A stretch of DNA of 32,790 nt from Pseudomonadota bacterium (GTDB lineage Bacteria > Pseudomonadota > Alphaproteobacteria > Acetobacterales > Acetobacteraceae), in the NCBI GenBank assembly GCA_021841985.1, contig JAKCCP010000389.1:1-32790 (forward strand). Direction: 5' to 3'. The notes beneath the pieces are model-generated. The model searched no databases. It had not been told where the DNA came from and saw only the letters and a list, made by a program, of their open reading frames with translations. Position numbers and translations under genes: made by a program. How positions within the stretch are numbered: position 1 is the first letter of the stretch; each line of letters opens with the position of its first letter. Positions 21,798-32,758 of the stretch are shown one piece after another.

Positions 21798-22885
21798 TGT
21801 CGCAGGCGAGTGCAGCGCTTGCGGCGCGGGATGTTGATGTCGCGCTCCGGCCGCGGCGCAAATCCCGCCTGCTCCGCTCGATACTCATGCTTGGCGGCAT
21901 CGCCGTGGTCGCCGGCGGTGCGCTTGGCTTCTGGCTCAATGGCGGACGCTACGCCTATACCGACGACGCCTATGTTCAGGCTGCCGTGCTCTCCGTCTCG
22001 ACCGACGTCTCCGGCCTCGTTGCCGAGATCGACGTGCATGAGGGCGAGCGGGTCGCTAAAGGGCAGGTACTGTTCCGGATCGATCCGCGGCAGTTCGACA
22101 TCGCGCTCGCCGGCGCGGAGGCCAATCTCGCCGAGACCGCGCTCACCATGGAAGCGATGAAGCGCGACTACCGGCGTATGCTGCACGATATCGACGCCAA
22201 GGCCGCGCAGGTCGCTGACGACCAAGCCAATCTCGGCCGTTACGCCAATCTGGTGAAGGCTGGCGGCGTCACCCGCGCCGAGTATGACGACGCCCGCTTC
22301 AAGCTCGCCTCCGACCAGCAAGCGCTCGAAAGCCTGCGCGCCCAGGCCGAGGCCGAACTCGCACGCCTCAGCGGCAAGCCGGATATCGATGTGACGAAAA
22401 CCCCGCAATATCTCGAGGCCGCGGCCAAGGTGGCGGAAGCCGAGCGCGAGCTTGAGCATGCCACCGTCCGCGCGCCGTTCTCCGGCATTGTCACCGAGGT
22501 CGATCATCTTCAGCCCGGCCAGTATCTCGCCGCCTCGACCGGCGCCTTCGGCCTGGTCTCCGACGAGCATGTCTGGGTCGAGGCGCAGCCCAAGGAAATC
22601 GAACTCACCTGGGTCAAGCCCGGCGATCCGGTCGATGTCACCGTCGATACCTATCCCGGCCGCGTCTGGCACGGCGTGGTGGAAAGCATCGCACCCAGCA
22701 GCGGCTCGCAATTCTCGATCCTCCCGGCGCAGAATTCGTCGGGCAACTGGGTCAAGGTGGTGCAGCGCATTCCCGTCCGCATCCGCGTCGATCGCCGCCC
22801 CGATGACCCGCTGCTCCGCACCGGCATGAGCGTCGAGACCGAAATCGACACCGGCCACCATCGTACGCTTCAGGATCTGTTCTAA
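21797..22885 (+). CDS. emrA: EmrA-type HlyD-family membrane fusion protein
   Basis: This periplasmic adaptor links the EmrB pump to an outer-membrane channel. It has 362 residues: a short cytoplasmic tail, one membrane helix at about 27-48 (SILMLGGIAVVAGGALGFWL), then YTDDAYVQAAVLSVSTDVSGLVAEIDVHEGERVAKGQVLFRIDP, the biotinyl-lipoyl half typical of the family. A coiled-coil hairpin follows at about 95-205 (AGAEANLAETALTMEAMKRDY...LESLRAQAEAELARL). The second lipoyl half has ERELEHATVRAPFSGIVTEV, and the beta-barrel domain includes VWVEAQPKEIELTWVKPGDPVDVTVD. It overlaps marR by one base and lies three bases before emrB. No outer-membrane TolC-type gene is in the window. Confidence 0.92.
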   Translation: MSQASAALAARDVDVALRPRRKSRLLRSILMLGGIAVVAGGALGFWLNGGRYAYTDDAYVQAAVLSVSTDVSGLVAEIDVHEGERVAKGQVLFRIDPRQFDIALAGAEANLAETALTMEAMKRDYRRMLHDIDAKAAQVADDQANLGRYANLVKAGGVTRAEYDDARFKLASDQQALESLRAQAEAELARLSGKPDIDVTKTPQYLEAAAKVAEAERELEHATVRAPFSGIVTEVDHLQPGQYLAASTGAFGLVSDEHVWVEAQPKEIELTWVKPGDPVDVTVDTYPGRVWHGVVESIAPSSGSQFSILPAQNSSGNWVKVVQRIPVRIRVDRRPDDPLLRTGMSVETEIDTGHHRTLQDLF

Positions 22886-22888
22886 ACC

Positions 22889-24433
22889 ATGAGCGCCGCG
22901 GCTGAGACGGTGGTCGCCCATCGCGGCATCATCACCGTCTGCGCGATGGTGGCGACCCTGATGCAGGCGCTCGACGCCACCATCGCCAATGTCGCCCTGC
23001 CCTATATGCAAGGCAGCCTGTCCGCAACCTCGGATGAGATCACCTGGGTACTGACCAGCTATATCACCGCCGCCGCCATCATGACGGCGCCAGTCGGGTG
23101 GCTGGCCGCGCGGTTTGGGCGAAAGAATCTCTTCATCCTCAGTCTCGTCGGCTTCACCACCGCCTCGATGCTCTGCGGCATCGCCGAGAGTTTGCCCCAG
23201 ATGGTGATTTTCCGCCTGCTCCAGGGCATGTTCGGCGCTGCCCTGGTGCCGCTCTCGCAGGCCACCATGCTGGATATCTACCCGGTGGCACAGCGCGGCT
23301 CGGCGATGGCGATCTGGGGCATCGGCGTGATGATCGGCCCGATCCTCGGCCCAACCTTGGGCGGCTATCTCACCGAACTCTACAACTGGCGCTGGGTGTT
23401 CTACGTCAACCTGCCCTTTGGCGTGCTCGCCATCATCGGCATGGCTGTTTTTATGCCGCGCTCGGAAACCCAGAGCTCTCTGCGCTTTGACTGGACCGGC
23501 TTCGCGGTGATCGCGCTCGGCCTCGGCGCCTTGCAAATGATGCTCGACCGCGGCCAGGATCAGGACTGGTTCTCGTCCCGCGAAATCATCACCGAGGCGG
23601 TCTTGGCCGGGTTGGGCATCTATCTCTTTCTCGCCCATCTCCTCACCGCCGAGCGCCCCTTTATCCGCCCGGTGATTTTTCGTGATCGTAATTTTTCGGC
23701 ATCGATGCTGATGATGTTTGCAATCGGCCAGATCCTGGTCTCAAGCTCGGCCTTGATGGCGCCCTATCTGCAAACGCTGGCCAACTATCCGGTGCAGACC
23801 GCCGGGTTGGTGATGGCGCCGCGTGGCGCGGGCACCATGCTCGCGATGATGATCTCGGGCCGCCTCGTCCAACGACTCGATCCGCGCAAGCTGATGTTCC
23901 TCGGCGTCGTGCTGCTGCTCGGCTCCAGCTACAGCATGACCGGCTGGACCCCCGATATCGCGATCCATATCCAGGTCATCACCATCATGATCCAGGGCAT
24001 GGGAATTGGCTTCGTGTTCACGCCGCTCCAGGTGATCGCCTTCGCCACCCTGCCGATGGCAATGCGCACCGATGCCACCGCCATGCTGAGCCTGTTCCGC
24101 AATGTCGGCAGCGCCATGGGCGTCTCGCTCACCTCGGCGCTGCTCGCCCACAACATCCAGGTCGCCCATGCCGGGCTCGCGGCCAATATCACGCCCTTCA
24201 ACCGCGCCTTACAGGCGAGCCCCTCGATCTACCACGCGCTCGACCCAACGACGCGGCCCGGCGCCGCCCTGCTCGATTTTCTCGTCAATCAGCAGGCGCA
24301 GATCATCTCCTATGTCGATGACTTCGTGTTCATGACACTCACCATCGTGCCCGCCCTGCTGCTGCTGCCGATCATGCGCCGCCCGGCCCATAGCACCGCC
24401 GCGCCGGAAGATCATCCAGCGGTCATCGACTAA
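22889..24433 (+). CDS. emrB: EmrB-type DHA2-family MFS drug exporter
   Basis: This inner-membrane proton-driven efflux protein has 514 residues and about 14 predicted membrane segments. Characteristic parts are LMQALDATIANVALPYMQGSL in the first helix, the loop motif GWLAARFGRKNLFILS, RLLQGMFGAALVPLSQATMLD, and the antiporter motif region GIGVMIGPILGPTLGGYLTELYNWRWVFYVNLP. It works with EmrA to export hydrophobic compounds across both membranes. The start follows the emrA stop by three bases. A perfect hairpin lies 30 bases after the stop. The substrate is not predictable, but its MarR partner implies induction by a small organic molecule. Confidence 0.93.
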   Translation: MSAAAETVVAHRGIITVCAMVATLMQALDATIANVALPYMQGSLSATSDEITWVLTSYITAAAIMTAPVGWLAARFGRKNLFILSLVGFTTASMLCGIAESLPQMVIFRLLQGMFGAALVPLSQATMLDIYPVAQRGSAMAIWGIGVMIGPILGPTLGGYLTELYNWRWVFYVNLPFGVLAIIGMAVFMPRSETQSSLRFDWTGFAVIALGLGALQMMLDRGQDQDWFSSREIITEAVLAGLGIYLFLAHLLTAERPFIRPVIFRDRNFSASMLMMFAIGQILVSSSALMAPYLQTLANYPVQTAGLVMAPRGAGTMLAMMISGRLVQRLDPRKLMFLGVVLLLGSSYSMTGWTPDIAIHIQVITIMIQGMGIGFVFTPLQVIAFATLPMAMRTDATAMLSLFRNVGSAMGVSLTSALLAHNIQVAHAGLAANITPFNRALQASPSIYHALDPTTRPGAALLDFLVNQQAQIISYVDDFVFMTLTIVPALLLLPIMRRPAHSTAAPEDHPAVID

Positions 24434-24462
24434 AAATCCAGGGATTTCACCCCTCGACCCCA

Positions 24463-24481
24463 CCAAGGGCGGGGCCCTTGG
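24463..24481. terminator. Hairpin between convergent emrB and the ICMT-like gene
   Basis: CCAAGGGC-GGG-GCCCTTGG forms a perfect 8-bp stem with a three-base loop, midway between genes that end at 24433 (plus) and 24494 (minus). It may end transcripts from both sides, but no T-run follows on either strand, so Rho-independent termination is only a possibility. Confidence 0.5.
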
Positions 24482-24493
24482 AACCCTTCCTGT

Positions 24494-25093
24494 TCAGCCG
24501 CGCCAGAAGCGCGGAAACAGCATGGGCACCCGCGCGCGATAGGCCGTATAGACCTCGCCATAGAGGCGCTTCAGCTTGCGTTCCTCGAAATGAATGCCGA
24601 TCAGCACATAGAGCGTGGCGAACAGCGCAGTCGCGCCAGTGAACGGCGCCCGGGCGTCGCCCCAGAGCAGCAGCAGCAGGCCGAGATAGAGCGGATGCCG
24701 GACCACGCCGTTGAGCCCGGCCGTGACCAGCGTCTCAGGCACGATGGCGCGGTCGGGGGTGCCAGCACGCATCTGCGCCAGCCCAAAAAACCGCGCCGGA
24801 TCATAGGATCGACCGGCGATCAGCAGAATGAGAGCGCCGGCGCCGATCGCCACGTCCATCGCGAGACGCAGCGGCAAAGGCAGGGCAAACCCTGCCTGCC
24901 CGCCGAGCAGCAGCATACCAAGCCAGAGCACAAGCGCGAGATGAATGGCAGCGATGAGGTTATAGAGCAGGCGGTCGGCACGGCCGGCCAGACGTTCGAG
25001 TAACCCCCTTCCCGCCGGCATCGCCAGCAGGCTGTGCCCAGCGCCAAAACTCAGCCAGAGCAGCGCATACCAGATCAACCCATCATTCTCCAT
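24494..25093 (-). CDS. Membrane protein of the isoprenylcysteine methyltransferase/NnrU-like group
   Basis: This 199-residue integral membrane protein has about five hydrophobic segments. The C-terminal half has the pattern of membrane phospholipid and isoprenylcysteine methyltransferases: NGVVRHPLYLGLLLLLWG, then HFEERKLKRLYGEVYTAYRARVPMLFP, with the RHP and E-E-x-x-L-x-x-x-Y-G-x-x-Y-x-x-Y signatures. This group includes NnrU-related proteins of unknown function, so activity as a methyltransferase is plausible but unproven. It starts at 25093, 42 bases after the end of the GtrA-like gene in the same direction, so the two probably share a transcript. It is convergent with emrB. Confidence 0.72.
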   Translation of the reverse strand: MENDGLIWYALLWLSFGAGHSLLAMPAGRGLLERLAGRADRLLYNLIAAIHLALVLWLGMLLLGGQAGFALPLPLRLAMDVAIGAGALILLIAGRSYDPARFFGLAQMRAGTPDRAIVPETLVTAGLNGVVRHPLYLGLLLLLWGDARAPFTGATALFATLYVLIGIHFEERKLKRLYGEVYTAYRARVPMLFPRFWRG

Positions 25094-25135
25094 CTCGGGA
25101 CGAAACTATACGCCCATGGTTGGGTGGGGGGAAAT

Positions 25136-25603
25136 TCAGCGAAACACAAAATGCCGGGAGGCGGCGAAATTCAACCCGAGCCCAGCAATCGCCCCAGCCG
25201 CCACCGCCAGCACGGGATGGGCATGCGCGCTGGGCGAGAATGCGATCAGGGCGGCATAGGCGCCGCGATTGACGAGAAAGCCTAGCGCGTTGCTGGAAAT
25301 GAAGCGCGCCCATTGCCAATGCGCGGCCCCTCGTCCCCGTCCGCGAAAGGTCCAGGCGCGGTTGAACGCCCAATTGGTGCTCGCCGCCACCAGATAGGCC
25401 GCGGCGCCCGCGCCATAGAGGCCGAGCGGGCGGGCGAGCGCATAGACCGTCGCGGTGTCGATGACGAAGCCGAGCGTGCCCACCGTGCCGAAACGGAGGA
25501 ATTCGGCGAGTAGGCGAAGCCGCGCCGGGCTGACCATACGCCGCGCGGGGTCAGGCAGCAGGGCGGCAAGACGGGCGAGCGCGGCTTCCATGGCACGCCG
25601 CAT
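25136..25603 (-). CDS. GtrA-family membrane protein
   Basis: GtrA-like proteins are small membrane proteins with four helices, thought to move or position undecaprenyl-linked sugars in cell-envelope glycosylation. Here the core runs from LLAEFLRFGTVGTLGFVIDTATVYAL to GLGLNFAASRHFVFR, with the family's NWAFNRAWTFRGRG segment between helices 2 and 3. The C-terminal N-F-x-x-S-R-x-F-V-F-R is diagnostic. The start is uncertain: ATG at 25603 gives 155 residues, ATG at 25591 gives 151, ATG at 25537 gives 133, and none has a strong ribosome site. A much longer frame (from 25789) would overlap the divergent binding-protein gene and is rejected. The gap of 145 bases to 25749 contains no clear promoter. 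Confidence 0.8.
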   Translation of the reverse strand: MRRAMEAALARLAALLPDPARRMVSPARLRLLAEFLRFGTVGTLGFVIDTATVYALARPLGLYGAGAAAYLVAASTNWAFNRAWTFRGRGRGAAHWQWARFISSNALGFLVNRGAYAALIAFSPSAHAHPVLAVAAGAIAGLGLNFAASRHFVFR

Positions 25604-25748
25604 ACCCGGGTTGCGCGCCTGCCGGCAACTCTGGCCCGCCGCTTGCTCCGCCTTGCAGTGCGAGGCGGCGGCTGCCATCGTCGGTGCGGGAAAACCGGCG
25701 ACGGCATGACAAGGCTGCCGCCGGGGCAGGCAGAAAAAAGGGGAACAG

Positions 25749-27335
25749 ATGAAACGACGGGCATTCCTGCAAAGCGCGGCCGCCGCCATGCTGCCGCTTA
25801 CGGCACCCGGTTTGGCCTATGGGGCTGAGGCGCGCCTCCTGAAATTCATCCCGCAAGCCGATCTCGCCATCCTCGACCCGATCTGGACCACCGCCTATGT
25901 CACCCGCAACCACGGTTTTCTGGTCTTCGACACGCTGTTCGGTATCGATGGACAGTTCCGCCCACAACTCCAGATGCTGGAAAGCGCCGGCGCCGAATCC
26001 GACGGCCTCCTCTGGCGGCTCCGTTTGCGGGACGGGCTGAAATTTCACGACGGTACACCGGTTCTCGCGCGCGACTGCGTCGCCTCAATCCGCCGCTGGG
26101 GCGCCCGTGATGCCTTCGGCCAGGCGCTCCTCGCCGCAACCGATGAACTCACGGCGAGCGATGACCGCAGCATTGTCTTTCGCCTCAAGCGTCCCTTCCC
26201 GCTGCTGCCTGATGCACTCGGCAAGGCATCGAGCAACCTGCCGGCGATGATGCCCGAGCGGCTGGCGAAAACCGATCCCTTCACCGCGATCACTGACATG
26301 ATCGGCAGCGGCCCCTATCGCTTCAAGGCCGATGAGCGCGTCCCGGGCTCGCTGGTCGTCTATGAGCGTTTTGCCGATTATCGCCCGCGCGACAGTGGTA
26401 CGCCGGATTGGATCGCCGGCCCTAAAATCGCTCATTTCGACCGCATCGAGTGGCATGTCGTGCCCGATTCCGCAACCGCTTCGGCGGCCTTGCAGAGCGG
26501 TGAAGTTGACTGGTGGGAACAACCGACTTTCGATCTCTTGCCGCTGCTCAAGGGGGCTCCCGAGGTGACCATCGAGCAGATTGACCCCACCGGCTTTCCC
26601 TCGATGGCGCGTTTCAACCAGCTCTGGCCACCCTTCGACAATCCGGCCATCCGCCGTGCCCTGCTCGGCTGCGTGAGCGAGACCGACGAGATGACCGCGG
26701 TCGCTGGCACCGATTCTCATCTATGGCGCGCTGATCTCGGGTTTTTCCCCCCCGCCTCACCAATGGCGAGCACTGCCGGCACCGCTATCCTCCAAGGGCC
26801 GCGCGATTACGACAAGGTCAAGCGTGATCTTGCCGCCGCCGGCTACAAGGGTGAGCGCGTGGTGGCGATGATCGCGACCGATTTCCCCGTCCTCAACGCG
26901 ATGGGCGTGGTCGGCGCCGATATGCTGAAGCGAGCTGGGATGAATGTCGATGTGCTGGCAACCGACTGGGGCACAGTGGTGCAGCGCCGGGCGAAAAAGG
27001 ATTCCCCCGAGAAAGGCGGCTGGAGCGTGTTTTTCACCTCGTTCTCCGGTCTCGATCAGTTCACCCCGGCAAGCTATGTGGCGCTGCGCGGCAACGGGCA
27101 GAACGCCTGGTTCGGTTGGCCGACGGCGCCGAAACTGGAGGAATTGCGCGATCAGTGGTTCGCCGCCCCCGATCTTGCGGCCCAGAAGAAAATCTGCGAG
27201 CAAATCCAGTTGCAAGCCTTTGTGGATGTGCCTTTCCTGCCGCTCGGCCTCTACTATCAGCCGACCGCGCATCGCAAGAACGTCACCGATCTGCTCAAGG
27301 GTCTGCCGATTTTCTGGAATGTGAGGAAGGAATGA
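25749..27335 (+). CDS. ABC transporter substrate-binding protein, family 5 (DppA/OppA type), copy 1
   Basis: This periplasmic binding protein of the dipeptide/oligopeptide/nickel family has 528 residues. The export signal starts MKRRAFLQSAAAAML, with a twin-arginine-like RRAFLQ, and ends near GLAYGAEA. The family signature region is DGLLWRLRLRDGLKFHDGTPVLARDCVASIRRW. It begins an operon of six genes encoding a full importer. It closely resembles the next gene: both share LVFDTLFGID, LKFHDGTPV, SGEVDWWE/SGEIDWWE and ATDWGTV. AGGGGAACAG precedes the ATG. The ligand could be a peptide, but many members of this particular type bind other small molecules; the sequence does not settle it. The stop overlaps the next start (ATGA). 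Confidence 0.9.
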   Translation: MKRRAFLQSAAAAMLPLTAPGLAYGAEARLLKFIPQADLAILDPIWTTAYVTRNHGFLVFDTLFGIDGQFRPQLQMLESAGAESDGLLWRLRLRDGLKFHDGTPVLARDCVASIRRWGARDAFGQALLAATDELTASDDRSIVFRLKRPFPLLPDALGKASSNLPAMMPERLAKTDPFTAITDMIGSGPYRFKADERVPGSLVVYERFADYRPRDSGTPDWIAGPKIAHFDRIEWHVVPDSATASAALQSGEVDWWEQPTFDLLPLLKGAPEVTIEQIDPTGFPSMARFNQLWPPFDNPAIRRALLGCVSETDEMTAVAGTDSHLWRADLGFFPPASPMASTAGTAILQGPRDYDKVKRDLAAAGYKGERVVAMIATDFPVLNAMGVVGADMLKRAGMNVDVLATDWGTVVQRRAKKDSPEKGGWSVFFTSFSGLDQFTPASYVALRGNGQNAWFGWPTAPKLEELRDQWFAAPDLAAQKKICEQIQLQAFVDVPFLPLGLYYQPTAHRKNVTDLLKGLPIFWNVRKE

Positions 27336-28933
27336 GGAAAACACCGATGCGCAGGCGTGATTTTCTTGCAACCTCCATCGCCGCCGCCGGCGCGCTCGCG
27401 GCGCCGAACCTTGCGCGCGGAGCGGATGCGCGGGTTCTGCGCTTCGTGCCGCAAGCCAATCTGCCCAACCTCGACCCCGTCTGGGGCACGCAATATGTCG
27501 TGCGCAACGCGAGTCTTTTGGTTTTCGATACGCTGTTCGGAATCGATTCTACGCTTACCCCACGGCCACAGATGTGCGAGGGATATGAGGTTTCGAGTGA
27601 TGGTAAAATCTGGACATTCCGACTGCGCGAGGGGCTAAAATTCCACGACGGCACGCCGGTTCGCGCGCAAGACGCGGTGGCAAGCCTCAGCCGCTGGATG
27701 GCACGGGATACCATGGGCCAGCTCATCCATGCCCGGCTCGATGCCATCGAGGCAACTGACGATCGCAACATCCGCATGCGGCTCGCGGCACCTTTTCCGA
27801 AAATGCTGTTCGCCCTTTCCAAGGGCAATCCCAATCTCCCCGCGATCATGCCCGAGCGCCTCGCCGCGACTGACCCCTTCAAGCAGATCGCTGAATTTAT
27901 CGGCTCCGGGCCGATGAAGTTCGCGAAGGATGAATGGGTGCCGGGCTCGAAGGCAGTGTTTACGCGCTTTGACCTCTATGCGCCGCGGAGCGAGCCAGCC
28001 GATTGGCTGGCGGGTGGCAAGCGGATGAATTTTGACCGCATCGAATGGCAGATCATCCCCGACGCCGCAACCGCCGCGGCGGCGCTGCAAAGCGGCGAGA
28101 TCGACTGGTGGGAAACGCCGCTGCCCGATCTCGTGCCCTTGCTCAAGCAAAGCGCCGATATACGCGTCGATATCGCCGATCCGCTCGGCAATGTCGGTAT
28201 TCTGCGCATGAACCACCTCTATCCGCCATTCAACGATGTGCGTTTGCGCCGGGCCTTGCAAATGGTGGTAAACCAGCCCGACTATATGCGCGCGGTGGTC
28301 GGCAACGACGATGCGCTGTGGAAATCGATGCCGAGTTTTATCACCCCAGGCACGCCGCTCTATACCGAAGCCGGGGGTGATGTGCTGAGCGGGCCGCGGA
28401 ATATTCCAGGTGCCCGGAAACAGCTCGCTGAGGCAGGTTACGGTGGCGAGAAAGTGGTGATGCTGGTTGCAACCGATCTCATCATTACCAAGGGCCAGGG
28501 CGACGTTTCGGCTGATGTGATGACCAAGGCCGGGTTCAATGTTGATTACGTCGCGACCGACTGGGGCACGGTAGGCGCGCGGCGCGCCAAGAAGGATCCT
28601 CCCGACAAGGGCGGCTGGAATATCTTTCACACCTGGCTCGCCGGGGTCGATTGTATCAACCCCGCCCCCAATATCGCCATTCGCACCAACGGAGCGAAGG
28701 CGTGGTTCGGCTGGCCCGAAAATCCGGCGATCGAGACAATGATCGCCGAGTGGTACGCCGCCCCCGATCTCGGCGCGGAGAAGCAAGTAATCGAAAAAAT
28801 CAACCGCGCCTCGATGGAATTCGTAACCTTCATCCCAACTGGCTTCTTCTACGGCTATCAGGCATGGCGACGCAATGTGAGCGGCATCGTCAAGGCACCG
28901 TTCCCGGTGTTCTGGGACGTGAAAAAAGGCTGA
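27332..28933 (+). CDS. ABC transporter substrate-binding protein, family 5 (DppA/OppA type), copy 2
   Basis: This is a second periplasmic binding protein of the same family, 533 residues, alignable with the preceding protein along its length with few gaps. The N-terminus has a good twin-arginine signal, RRRDFLATSIAAAGALAAP, ending near ARGAD. The conserved region is GKIWTFRLREGLKFHDGTPVRAQDAVASLSRW. An ATG at 27332 overlaps the previous stop and has AGGA four bases upstream; an ATG at 27347, nine bases after GAGG, would remove five residues and is equally possible. The permease gene follows six bases after the stop. Two receptors for one permease suggest either two related ligands or different affinities. 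The tandem duplication is clear from the sequence; the functional split is inference. Confidence 0.9.
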   Translation: MRKTPMRRRDFLATSIAAAGALAAPNLARGADARVLRFVPQANLPNLDPVWGTQYVVRNASLLVFDTLFGIDSTLTPRPQMCEGYEVSSDGKIWTFRLREGLKFHDGTPVRAQDAVASLSRWMARDTMGQLIHARLDAIEATDDRNIRMRLAAPFPKMLFALSKGNPNLPAIMPERLAATDPFKQIAEFIGSGPMKFAKDEWVPGSKAVFTRFDLYAPRSEPADWLAGGKRMNFDRIEWQIIPDAATAAAALQSGEIDWWETPLPDLVPLLKQSADIRVDIADPLGNVGILRMNHLYPPFNDVRLRRALQMVVNQPDYMRAVVGNDDALWKSMPSFITPGTPLYTEAGGDVLSGPRNIPGARKQLAEAGYGGEKVVMLVATDLIITKGQGDVSADVMTKAGFNVDYVATDWGTVGARRAKKDPPDKGGWNIFHTWLAGVDCINPAPNIAIRTNGAKAWFGWPENPAIETMIAEWYAAPDLGAEKQVIEKINRASMEFVTFIPTGFFYGYQAWRRNVSGIVKAPFPVFWDVKKG

Positions 28934-28939
28934 GCGACG

Positions 28940-29881
28940 ATGGGCGCCTATCTGCTCCGCCGCGTTCTCGCGACCATTCCGGTGATGGCGGTGGTGGCAC
29001 TTTTCGTCTTCTCTCTGCTCTATATCGCACCCGGCGATCCGGCCGCGGTGATCGCCGGCGATCAGGCCTCGCCCGAACAGATCGCGCATATCCGTGCATC
29101 TCTCGGCCTCGACCGTCCTTTCCTCGTGCGCTTCGGCGACTGGCTCTGGCATATCCTGCACGGCGATCTCGGCACCTCGATCTTCACCAACCTTCCGGTC
29201 GCGCACATGATCGCCCAGCGTATCCAGCCGACATTGAGCCTGATGGTGTTCACCCTTGCACTCTCCCTGATCATTGCCATCCCGATGGGCGTGATCGCCG
29301 CCTGGCAGCAGGGCAAATGGCCCGACCGCCTGATCATGATTTTTGCCGTGCTCGGATTCTCGACCCCGGTGTTTGTCATTGGTTACGTGCTGGCCTTCGT
29401 CTTTGCCCTGGAGTTGAAACTTCTGCCGGTGCAGGGCTTCACACCGATCGAGCAAGGGTTCTGGCCGTTCCTGCGCAGCCTGATCCTGCCCGCCTTCACC
29501 CTGGGCGGCATCTATATCGCGCTGATCGCGCGCATCACGCGCGCCGCCATGCTCGATGTACTCTCGCAGGATTATATCCGCACCGCGCGTGCCAAGGGTC
29601 TCGGGCAGGGCGACGTGCTGTTCGTACATGCTTTGAAAAACGCCGCGGTGCCGATCGTCACCGTCGTCGGGCTCGGGGTTGCCCTGTTGATCGGCGGGGC
29701 GGTGGTGACGGAGAGCGTGTTCGCCATTCCCGGCCTCGGCCGCCTTACCGTCGATGCCATCCTGCGGCGGGATTATCCGGTGATCCAGGGCGTCGTTCTG
29801 CTATTCAGCTTCGTCTATGTGCTGGTCAATCTTGCCGTCGATCTGCTCTACACCGTCTTCGACCCAAGGATCCGCTATTGA
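28940..29881 (+). CDS. dppB: ABC transporter permease, DppB/OppB type
   Basis: This is one of two membrane subunits of the importer, 313 residues with about six membrane segments. It starts MGAYLLRRVLATIPVMAVVALFVFSLLYIAPGDPAAVIAGD, the standard DppB N-terminus, and LGLDRPFLVRFGDWLWHILHGDLGTSIF follows. The cytoplasmic EAA-like loop that docks to the ATPases is DYIRTARAKGLGQGDVLFVHALKNAAVPIV. The C-terminus holds ESVFAIPGLGRLTVDAILRRDYPVIQG. It lies six bases after the second binding protein and overlaps the next permease gene by four bases. The symbol denotes the family; the true substrate is not known. Confidence 0.92.
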   Translation: MGAYLLRRVLATIPVMAVVALFVFSLLYIAPGDPAAVIAGDQASPEQIAHIRASLGLDRPFLVRFGDWLWHILHGDLGTSIFTNLPVAHMIAQRIQPTLSLMVFTLALSLIIAIPMGVIAAWQQGKWPDRLIMIFAVLGFSTPVFVIGYVLAFVFALELKLLPVQGFTPIEQGFWPFLRSLILPAFTLGGIYIALIARITRAAMLDVLSQDYIRTARAKGLGQGDVLFVHALKNAAVPIVTVVGLGVALLIGGAVVTESVFAIPGLGRLTVDAILRRDYPVIQGVVLLFSFVYVLVNLAVDLLYTVFDPRIRY

Positions 29882-30792
29882 GCCTCTCGCCGCCCAGCGC
29901 CCTACCGGCTGAATTCATCGCGCCTGATCTACCAGAACTGGTCGAGCCACGGCGCAAGCGCGGCAGACTGGCGCGGTTCATCATCCGCCATCCGACGATC
30001 TTTGCCGGCCTCGTGCTAATCGGGTTGATGCTGCTGATCGCGCTCTTCGCGCCTTTCCTCGGCACCACCGATCCGACGGCACTCGCCCCGGCGCGGCGAC
30101 TCCGCTCGCCCTCGATGCAATACTGGTTCGGCACCGACATGCTCGGACGCGATATCTATTCGCGGGTGATCTACGGCACCCGCGTCTCGCTCATCGTGGG
30201 CTTTGCCGTAGCTTTCCTCGCCGCCATAACGGGTCTTGCGATCGGCCTCGTCGCGGGCTTCGTGCGCTGGTCGGATGCCATCATCATGCGCGTCATGGAC
30301 GGGCTGATGTCCATCCCCCCGATCCTACTCGCCATCGCCCTGATCGCGCTGACGCGCGGGTCGGTGCAGAATGTTGTCATTGCCATCACGATCTCGGAAA
30401 TTCCCCGTGTGGCGCGGCTGATCCGCGGTGTCGTGCTGGGATTGCGGGAACTACCCTTCATCGAGGCGGCGATCGCCTGTGGCACGCGCACACCGAAACT
30501 CATCCTCCGCCATGTCCTGCCCAACACGCTCGCGCCGCTTGCCGTGCAGGCCACCTATATCTGCGCCTCGGCGATGATCACCGAGGCGATCCTGTCCTTC
30601 ATCGGCGCCGGCACGCCGCCCACTATTCCGTCATGGGGCAATATCATGGCGGAGGGACGCGCGCTCTGGCAGATCAAGCCGTCGATCGTATTTTTCCCCG
30701 CGATTTTTCTTTCGGCGACGGTGCTCGGCGTCAATCTGCTGGGCGATGGGCTGCGCGACGCGCTCGATCCCCGGCGCGCGCTCCGGCCCTGA
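29878..30792 (+). CDS. dppC: ABC transporter permease, DppC/OppC type, with a TTG start
   Basis: This is the second membrane subunit, 304 residues with about six membrane segments. The family region YWFGTDMLGRDIYSRVIYGTRVSLIVGF and the EAA loop PFIEAAIACGTRTPKLILRHVLPNTLAPLAV are present. No ATG or GTG gives a normal N-terminus; a TTG at 29878 overlaps the dppB stop as TTGA and yields SLSPPSALPAEFIAPDLPELVEPRRKRGRLARFIIRHP, of the expected length and type, so it was taken as start. Translation is probably coupled to dppB. The ATPase gene follows two bases after the stop. Confidence 0.88.
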   Translation: MSLSPPSALPAEFIAPDLPELVEPRRKRGRLARFIIRHPTIFAGLVLIGLMLLIALFAPFLGTTDPTALAPARRLRSPSMQYWFGTDMLGRDIYSRVIYGTRVSLIVGFAVAFLAAITGLAIGLVAGFVRWSDAIIMRVMDGLMSIPPILLAIALIALTRGSVQNVVIAITISEIPRVARLIRGVVLGLRELPFIEAAIACGTRTPKLILRHVLPNTLAPLAVQATYICASAMITEAILSFIGAGTPPTIPSWGNIMAEGRALWQIKPSIVFFPAIFLSATVLGVNLLGDGLRDALDPRRALRP

Positions 30793-30794
30793 CC

Positions 30795-32758
<1,964 letters not shown>

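Noticed and set aside
21653..23638. A 661-codon open frame on the minus strand opposite marR-emrA-emrB
   Set aside because: The plus strand carries three firmly recognised genes here. The antisense product is His/Asp/Gly-rich with no family features.
25604..25789. Extended N-terminus for the GtrA-like protein
   Set aside because: It would overlap the divergent binding-protein start and add a Cys/Ala-rich stretch unlike any GtrA protein.
27635..29629. A 664-codon minus-strand frame opposite the second binding protein and permease
   Set aside because: Antisense to two certain genes, with composition typical of a shadow frame and no motifs.
28651..29877. N-terminal 409-codon extension of the DppC permease frame
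   Set aside because: It overlaps the second binding protein and all of dppB in another frame and has Arg/Pro-rich shadow composition; the TTG at 29878 gives a normal permease.
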